Shown here: positions 59,567-64,000 of the stretch, one piece after another
Position numbering within the stretch: the stretch's first letter is position 1
Layout: the number at the start of each line of letters is the position of its first letter
Source: JAIBJN01 sp963839745
GTDB taxonomy: Bacteria; Actinomycetota; Thermoleophilia; Gaiellales; Gaiellaceae
Assembly (NCBI GenBank): GCA_963839745.1
Contig: CAWIWC010000001.1
Coordinates: 1 to 64,000 of the forward strand
DNA length: 64,000 nucleotides
Direction: 5' to 3'
Made by a program: the position numbers and the translations under genes
The notes under the pieces: model-generated
Seen by the model: only the letters and a program-made list of their open reading frames with translations
What the model was told of the DNA's origin: nothing
The model's database searches: none

Positions 59567-59767
59567 CTAGCGCCTGAGCGGGTCTTCGCCGTACAGGCGG
59601 ACGTAGAAGAAGATCAGCACGGCGCCGATGACGCCGAAGAGGAAGGCGGTGCCGCCGGCCACGCCGACCGCGAGCCCGCCGATCCAGATGAAGGCGCCGA
59701 GGCCGACGCCCCACAGGAGCGCCTGGAAGCCGGGGCTGAACGCTGGTGGGCGCGGAGGGAAGGCCAT
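59567..59767 (-). CDS. 66-residue two-helix membrane protein
   Basis: Starts MAFPPRPPAFSPGFQALLWG and has two closely spaced helices (ALLWGVGLGAFIWIGGLAVGVAG; GTAFLFGVIGAVLIFFYVRLY), ending GEDPLRR. TACACT on the reverse strand lies 12 nt before the ATG. Small membrane proteins like this are common in actinobacteria; no function is assigned. Confidence 0.6.
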   Translation of the reverse strand: MAFPPRPPAFSPGFQALLWGVGLGAFIWIGGLAVGVAGGTAFLFGVIGAVLIFFYVRLYGEDPLRR

Positions 59768-60073
59768 CGCTCGCGGCCGAGTGTAATTGCTGGTCAGGCC
59801 TGCAAGCGTCTTGGACCAAAAAAAACTCGCCGAGCCGGTGACGCTTTCGTCCACCTCTCCGGCCAACTTTCGGCTTCCGCCTACAGTCGCCCGGTGGGGC
59901 TTCGACCTACTCGCGCTCCGTGCTCGGCGCAGGAGGGAATCTAGGGGCTCTCGGCAGGTCCCGCAAGGCCTTGTCGAAACCGATCTGCGCTATTTGCGGA
60001 AAGTTTATTTTTCCACATTTTCCACAGCCGTTCACCACTCTTGTGGGAATGTCTGTGGGACCCGGCTCGGGGC
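59768..60073. other. 306-bp intergenic region with DnaA-box-like repeats
   Basis: Two abutting TTTTCCACA nonamers (60009-60017 and 60018-60026) sit in an unusually AT-rich patch, with TGTGGGA motifs in the opposite sense at about 60044-60060. Each nonamer differs from the DnaA box TTATCCACA at one position. No gene is seen. Another TTTTCCACA is at 61083-61091 inside the next gene. Confidence 0.4.
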
Positions 60074-61261
60074 CTAGGATCCCGCGAGCGCTTCGCGAGT
60101 GTAGACGCCCGAGGGGTTCCAGAGGAGGAACCCGCGCGCGTTCGCGTCGCGGGCGGCGAGGATCTGGGCCTGGACGTCCTCGAGGGTGTAGTCCCGCCCG
60201 AGCGAGAAGTCCTGGAGCCACGGGACGAGCTCCGTCTTCTGGCCGCGGAGCGCGCGCCGGAAGTCGCGCAGGGAACGCGCGACCGTGATGCCGGGGACGG
60301 CGTTCGGGTCGTCGAGGTTGTACTCGCCGGGGCCGTAATGCGACGGATAGACCATGGGGTAGATGGCGTCGAGATGGCGCGCCAGGCGCCTCGGCCGCTG
60401 GCCGATGCCCATTTCGCGCGTCGCGGTGAGCCCGAAGATGGCGGCCGAGACGCGCGCGCCCATCGGCTCCAGCCGGCCCTTGGCGTACTCGAGGAAGCTC
60501 GCGATCGTGACGCTCTTGTGCTCCGGGCGCCTCCCCTTGAAGACCGCGCTCGCGACATCGCCGTCGGTGGGGAAGCGGACGTAGTCGAACATGATCTCGT
60601 CGAAGCCCGCCTTCACCGCCGCGGCCGCGACGTCGACGTTGTACTTCCAGACGCGCTTGTCGTACGGGTTCGTCCACCCGAGGCCGGCGTTGTTCGTCCA
60701 GACGGTTCCGTCGCTGCGCTGGATCGCCATGTCGGGGCGGGCGACCGACAGCTTGGGGTCCTCGAAGACCACGACGCGGCCGATGAGGTAGACGCCGCGC
60801 GCCTCGGCGTCGCTCGCCGCCTTGCGCGGATCGTAGTAGCGGAGCGCCGCGCCGACGTCCTTCGCGAGCCCGACGCCGCGCTGGAAGCCAACCTCGCCGT
60901 TCTCGTCCTTGACGTCGAGCTGGAGCGTGTTCAGGCCGGAGGAGGTGAGCGAGAAGTACTCGTCGAGCTTCCCTTCGAGCGATGCGAGAGTCATCGTCAC
61001 GTGCACGCCGCGGATCTCCTCGGGCAGCGGGGCAGGCTCGGGCTTCGCGGGCGCCGTCGAGGTCCCCGGGCCTGCGGACTGGTTTTCCACAGCCTCCGCG
61101 GTCGGGCCCCGGCCGGTGAGGAAGCTCGCGCCGAGCGCGACCACGGCCGCGGACACGGCAAGGACCGTGAGCACGGCGATTCGCCTTCTCGCCCGCCGCC
61201 TACGCGCCCGCCGCCGTCTGTCGCGGAATTCTTCGTTTGGATCGAGGGGCTCGAGCAGCAT
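60074..61261 (-). CDS. Membrane-anchored putative glycoside hydrolase (DUF4015/GHL-type)
   Basis: The 395-residue protein has a very basic cytosolic N-terminus (RDRRRRARRRRARRR), one signal-anchor helix (IAVLTVLAVSAAVVALGASFL) and an extracytoplasmic TIM-barrel-like domain. Conserved motifs include IRGVHVTMTLAS, LQLDVKDENGEVGF, GFDEIMFDYVRFPTDGD and DAIYPMVYPSHYGPGEY, typical of the putative glycosyl hydrolase family DUF4015. The D-x-V-R-F-P motif likely holds the catalytic acid. A wall or capsule polysaccharide is the probable substrate. Confidence 0.78.
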   Translation of the reverse strand: MLLEPLDPNEEFRDRRRRARRRRARRRIAVLTVLAVSAAVVALGASFLTGRGPTAEAVENQSAGPGTSTAPAKPEPAPLPEEIRGVHVTMTLASLEGKLDEYFSLTSSGLNTLQLDVKDENGEVGFQRGVGLAKDVGAALRYYDPRKAASDAEARGVYLIGRVVVFEDPKLSVARPDMAIQRSDGTVWTNNAGLGWTNPYDKRVWKYNVDVAAAAVKAGFDEIMFDYVRFPTDGDVASAVFKGRRPEHKSVTIASFLEYAKGRLEPMGARVSAAIFGLTATREMGIGQRPRRLARHLDAIYPMVYPSHYGPGEYNLDDPNAVPGITVARSLRDFRRALRGQKTELVPWLQDFSLGRDYTLEDVQAQILAARDANARGFLLWNPSGVYTREALAGS

Positions 61262-61351
61262 CGTGGCTCCGGCACGGTATTTCCTTCCAGTCGTTGCCGC
61301 AAGCCAAACCGCGCCGCTGCGCAACACTTTTCGTTGCGGTAGGATCGCGCC

Positions 61352-61684
61352 GTGCCCGTCCCGGCCGCGGTCAAAGTGGAGGCACTCGCCCACGACTTCC
61401 GCTCCCAGCGGAGGGTGGCCGGCGCGCTCGGCGTCAGCCCGGCCCAGGTCAGCCGCTGGATGCGCGGGCAGGGCATCGACCCCGACAACGCCGAGCGCCT
61501 CGACCTGCTCGAGCTCACGATGTCGTTCCTGCTGCGGATCTACGAGCCGGAAACCGCCGAGAAATGGCTCTTCGGGAGCAATCCACGGCTCCGGAACCGG
61601 CGCCCGATCGACGTGATCAGGGCGGGGGAGACCCAGGAGCTGCTCCCGGTGCTCCGGCAGGAGCGGGCCGGGTCGTACGCGTGA
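61352..61684 (+). CDS. Antitoxin of MbcA/ParS/Xre type (DUF2384)
   Basis: The 110-residue protein has an N-terminal HTH (FRSQRRVAGALGVSPAQVSRWMRGQG) and a C-terminal toxin-binding segment (YEPETAEKWLFGSNPRLRNRRPIDVIRAGETQELL) characteristic of MbcA/ParS antitoxins. It neutralises the RES toxin encoded next and probably autoregulates. TAGGAT (61340-61345) lies 6 nt before the GTG. Confidence 0.82.
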   Translation: MPVPAAVKVEALAHDFRSQRRVAGALGVSPAQVSRWMRGQGIDPDNAERLDLLELTMSFLLRIYEPETAEKWLFGSNPRLRNRRPIDVIRAGETQELLPVLRQERAGSYA

Positions 61685-62238
61685 TCCTCTACCGCTGCTT
61701 CGCGTGGGACCTTGCGGGCTCGGGCGTGCAGTGGGGCGGGCCTGCCTGGTTCCCGCGTCCGCTTCAGGGTGAGGGCAGGCACGACGCACCGGAGCGCTAC
61801 GGCTGCCTCTACGTCTCGGAGGAGCCGGTCTCCGCGATCGTGGAGGAGCTCGCACCGCTCGGCGGAGGACAGCTTGCCGCGGGCGACCTCGTGCGCGGCC
61901 GGCTGCCGCTCGCCCTCGCGACGCTCCGGCTGGCGGAAAACGCCGTCGTCGTCGACCTCGACGACCCGGCGCTGCTCGCGGCCGAGGAGCTGCGGCCCTC
62001 CGAGGTGGCGACCCGCGAGCGCGCGAAGACCCAGGCCGCGGCGGCGGCGCTCCACGAGCGCCATCCCGAGGCGGTCGGCCTCCGTTGGTGGTCGACGTTC
62101 GACCCGGCCTGGGCGAACGTCACGCTCTTCGACAGGGCCTCGGACGCGCTCGAAGTGAAGGACGTGCGCGAGCTCCGGCTGGAGGACGACGCGGTGGGGG
62201 AGGCCGCATGGTTCCTGGGCCTGCGCGTGGCAGCGTGA
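61681..62238 (+). CDS. RES-domain toxin
   Basis: The 185-residue protein begins LYRCFAWDLAGSG and has the RES hallmarks: an early Arg, ERYGCLYVSEEPVSAIVEEL with the Glu, and WWSTFDPAWANVTLFD near the C-terminus. RES toxins degrade or phosphorolyse NAD+ (MbcT) or ADP-ribosylate Prs (ParT). The GTGA overlap with the antitoxin gene gives the expected antitoxin-first order. Confidence 0.8.
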   Translation: MILYRCFAWDLAGSGVQWGGPAWFPRPLQGEGRHDAPERYGCLYVSEEPVSAIVEELAPLGGGQLAAGDLVRGRLPLALATLRLAENAVVVDLDDPALLAAEELRPSEVATRERAKTQAAAAALHERHPEAVGLRWWSTFDPAWANVTLFDRASDALEVKDVRELRLEDDAVGEAAWFLGLRVAA

Positions 62239-62524
62239 AGGGAGCCCGGGCTCGGCTCCGGTTTCCTTCAACTTGACATAACGCCCGTTATCGTGCATTG
62301 CCCGTGCTCCAGCCATGATGGGCTAGACAAGGCGGATCGCAAATCTCCGCGGGACGGCGCCCCGGATATCGGCGCGTTCGAGTGGCGCTAAGGCATGGTG
62401 GGGCCGCCGCCCTGGCCGCTCGGGGTTTGACTTGACCGCCGCTATGGGTAGGGTAAGCGCGGCAGGGCTGCAGCTGCCGCATTCTCTTCCCACCTCGTAT
62501 TGACGCCGCTTGAAAAATCCCCGA
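62239..62524 (+). promoter_or_regulatory. Upstream region of the sigma-factor gene with promoter elements
   Basis: TTGACT (62427-62432), a 16-bp spacer and TAGGGT (62449-62454) form a good vegetative-type promoter about 70 nt before the sigma-factor ATG. Farther upstream, TTGACA (62273-62278) abuts the inverted repeat TAACG-CC-CGTTA (62279-62290), a possible operator. No gene is seen in this 286-bp region. Confidence 0.55.
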
Positions 62525-63583
62525 ATGCCTGCTGACGAGGCTGCGAACAACGTCAGCCAGCACGAGGAGCTTCAGCCGCTGCTGGAGCGTGCTGACGCGT
62601 CCGGCGTGATCGAGGCGACCGAGCTCCGCGAGGCGCTCGAGACCCTCGACCTCGACCCCGCCGACGTCGAGACGCTCCAGAAGGAGCTCGAAGAGCGCGG
62701 CATCGAGGTCGTCGACCGCCAGAAGGAGCCGGCGCCGCCGATTCCGGGCACCGAGGTGCTCGAGACGACGACGGACGCGCTCCAGCTCTTCCTACGGGAG
62801 ATCGGGCGGCACCCGCTGCTCACCGCCGCGGACGAGGTCGAGCTCTCCAAGCGGATCGAGCGCGGCGACATGGAGGCGAAGAAGCGCATGATCGAGTGCA
62901 ACCTGCGCCTCGTCGTCTCGATCGCGAAGAACTACCGGAACCAGGGCCTTCCCTTCCTCGACCTCATCCAGGAGGGAATGTTCGGCCTGATCCGCGCCGT
63001 GGAGAAGTTCGAGTGGCAGCGCGGGCTCAAGTTCTCGACATACGCGACCTGGTGGATCCGCCAGGCGGTCGCTCGCGCGATCGCCGACAAGGCGCGCACG
63101 ATCCGCGTCCCCGTCCACGTGGTCGAGCGGATGCAGAAGATGCACCGCGCCGAGCGGCACCTCTGGACGCAGCTCGCCCGCGAGCCTTCCCTCGAGGAGA
63201 TCGCTGACGAGGCCGGCCTCCCGCTGCAGCAGGCGATCGAGGTCAGGGCGGCCGCAAGGGCCTCCACGAGCCTCGACCAGCCGATCGGCGAGCAGGAGGA
63301 CGCGGTCTTCGGCGACCTCGTTGCCGGCGACGACCCCCTTCCCGACGAGGTGACCGAGAAGCGGCTCCAGAAGGAGGCGCTCGACCGCGCCCTCGAGTCG
63401 CTCCCCGAGCGCGACAGGCGCGTCCTGGAGCTCCGCTACGGCCTGCGCGGCGAGGAGCCGCACACGCTCGAGCACATCGGCAGGCGGCTCGGCATCACGC
63501 GCGAGCGCGTCCGCCAGATCGAGATCGAGTCTCTCTCGCGCCTAGCCTCGCTGCGCGAGATCGAGGCCGTCGGCATGCACTAG
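62525..63583 (+). CDS. sigA: Primary-type RNA polymerase sigma factor (SigA/RpoD family)
   Basis: The 352-residue protein has regions 1.2-2.4 (DALQLFLREIGRHPLLTAADEVELSKRIE, NLRLVVSIAKNYRNQGLPFLDLIQEGMFGLIRAVEKFEWQRGLKFSTYATWWIRQAVARA), region 3 and region 4.2 (EHIGRRLGITRERVRQIEIESLSRL). The short acidic N-terminus replaces a long region 1.1. It may be the housekeeping sigma or a close SigB/HrdB-type paralogue. A TTG at 62510 is an alternative start. The 3' end overlaps the convergent phosphatase gene by 42 bp. Confidence 0.9.
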   Translation: MPADEAANNVSQHEELQPLLERADASGVIEATELREALETLDLDPADVETLQKELEERGIEVVDRQKEPAPPIPGTEVLETTTDALQLFLREIGRHPLLTAADEVELSKRIERGDMEAKKRMIECNLRLVVSIAKNYRNQGLPFLDLIQEGMFGLIRAVEKFEWQRGLKFSTYATWWIRQAVARAIADKARTIRVPVHVVERMQKMHRAERHLWTQLAREPSLEEIADEAGLPLQQAIEVRAAARASTSLDQPIGEQEDAVFGDLVAGDDPLPDEVTEKRLQKEALDRALESLPERDRRVLELRYGLRGEEPHTLEHIGRRLGITRERVRQIEIESLSRLASLREIEAVGMH

Positions 63584-64000
63584 GCCCTCGAGCGCCGCTC
63601 CGGTGAAGAGCGCGTCGGCGCGCTCCGCTCCCACGCGGCCCAGCGCCAGCTCGTGGGCCGCGTCCAGAAACGGCGGCCGGGCGCTGCGATGCCCGTCCGA
63701 GGCCACGAGGTCGGCAAGGCCGTTTTCGACGAGACGCCAGCCCTCCTCCGCCTGCTCCGGCCCGTGGTAGCCGAGCAGGCTGGTGGCGTTGACCTGCAGG
63801 AGCCAGTCCCGCTCCCTGAAGGCGTCCGCGGCACCCGGGCGCTCACGAACGCTCTCCGCACGCTCGGGGTGGGCGACGATCGGGGTGAGCCCATGGGCCT
63901 CGATGTGCTCTGCGAGGCGCTCAGCGAGCGCGAGAGGGCCGTGGAACGGCACCTCCATGAGGACGGCCGGCAGGTCCCCGAGGCGATAACGCGCGGGATC
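63542..64000 (-). CDS. CpsB/CapC-type PHP tyrosine phosphatase, 5' end outside window
   Basis: The frame stays open to the right edge, so the N-terminal half is missing. Visible motifs are GLTPIVAHPERAESV, LLQVNATSLLGYHGPEQAEEGWRLV and GLADLVASDGHRSARPP, which match the C-terminal half of manganese-dependent PHP-family protein-tyrosine phosphatases that control capsule/exopolysaccharide kinases. The internal ATG at 63958 is not the start because coding continues upstream of it (RYRLGDLPAVL). Confidence 0.75.
   Translation of the reverse strand, partial: DPARYRLGDLPAVLMEVPFHGPLALAERLAEHIEAHGLTPIVAHPERAESVRERPGAADAFRERDWLLQVNATSLLGYHGPEQAEEGWRLVENGLADLVASDGHRSARPPFLDAAHELALGRVGAERADALFTGAALEGLVHADGLDLAQRG

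Overview
This is a GC-rich, gene-dense chromosomal segment of an actinobacterium. Diagnostic content includes SepF and DivIVA-like division proteins, an RsiG/FHA/FtsR-like regulatory cluster, a MurA with Asp in place of the catalytic Cys, an ImuB/DnaE2 mutasome under GAAC-N4-GTTC LexA boxes, and a fused DHH-CBS-tRNA nucleotidyltransferase. A deep-branching Thermoleophilia-like lineage (Gaiellales/Solirubrobacterales) is my best inference; no rRNA is present to confirm it. Many genes have a TANNNT box 6-12 nt before the start codon and no Shine-Dalgarno sequence, which points to widespread leaderless transcription.

Layout. 1-5.6 kb: LexA-controlled mutasome (imuB, a DUF6504-like small gene, dnaE2) interrupted by a reverse-strand bicupin gene, then a histidine-kinase remnant. 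5.8-13.7 kb: FAD oxidoreductase, secreted RTX-like and subtilisin-like proteins, an EEP hydrolase, a frameshifted class V aminotransferase, a frameshifted lipoprotein, GNAT and HD proteins. 13.7-18.5 kb: murA, a RidA-family gene, a candidate structured RNA and a broken Fn3-repeat surface protein. 18.6-25.8 kb: DHH/CBS/CCA-type enzyme, pgeF, yggS, sepF, yggT, a divIVA-like gene, a TraR/DksA zinc-finger gene, lspA and an RluD-type synthase. 26-37.5 kb: GGDEF protein, then the translation/envelope/isoprenoid run rpsB-tsf-pyrH-frr-uppS-cdsA-dxr-rseP-ispG-proS. Inside that run lie two copies of a ~165-nt structured leader, one directly before rseP and one directly before proS; its closing stem would bury the ribosome binding site.

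38.8-46.1 kb is accessory DNA. A tRNA-Pro(GGG) gene is followed by two further copies of its 3' end at about 3.6-kb intervals, outlining two tandem tRNA-targeted islands without a visible integrase. They carry small and decayed genes: a paralogous pair of ~55-aa acidic proteins starting MWGE, a Rho-N-like 40-mer, a zinc-ribbon protein, secreted repeat proteins, internal repeats and a second tRNA 3' fragment.

46.1-64 kb returns to chromosomal genes: a translationally coupled membrane protein/38-aa peptide pair, a lytic transglycosylase, proC, an ABC exporter, hutF, a CDP-alcohol phosphatidyltransferase, a mannose-1-P guanylyltransferase/phosphomannomutase-like fusion, an rsiG-like gene, a GarA-like FHA gene, an ftsR-like gene, apt, a GHL-type hydrolase, an MbcA/ParS-RES toxin-antitoxin pair, a primary-type sigma factor and, running off the right edge, a CpsB-like phosphatase. 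At least nine single-base-type frameshifts hit five genes, mostly at short G/C runs, so residual assembly errors should be suspected.
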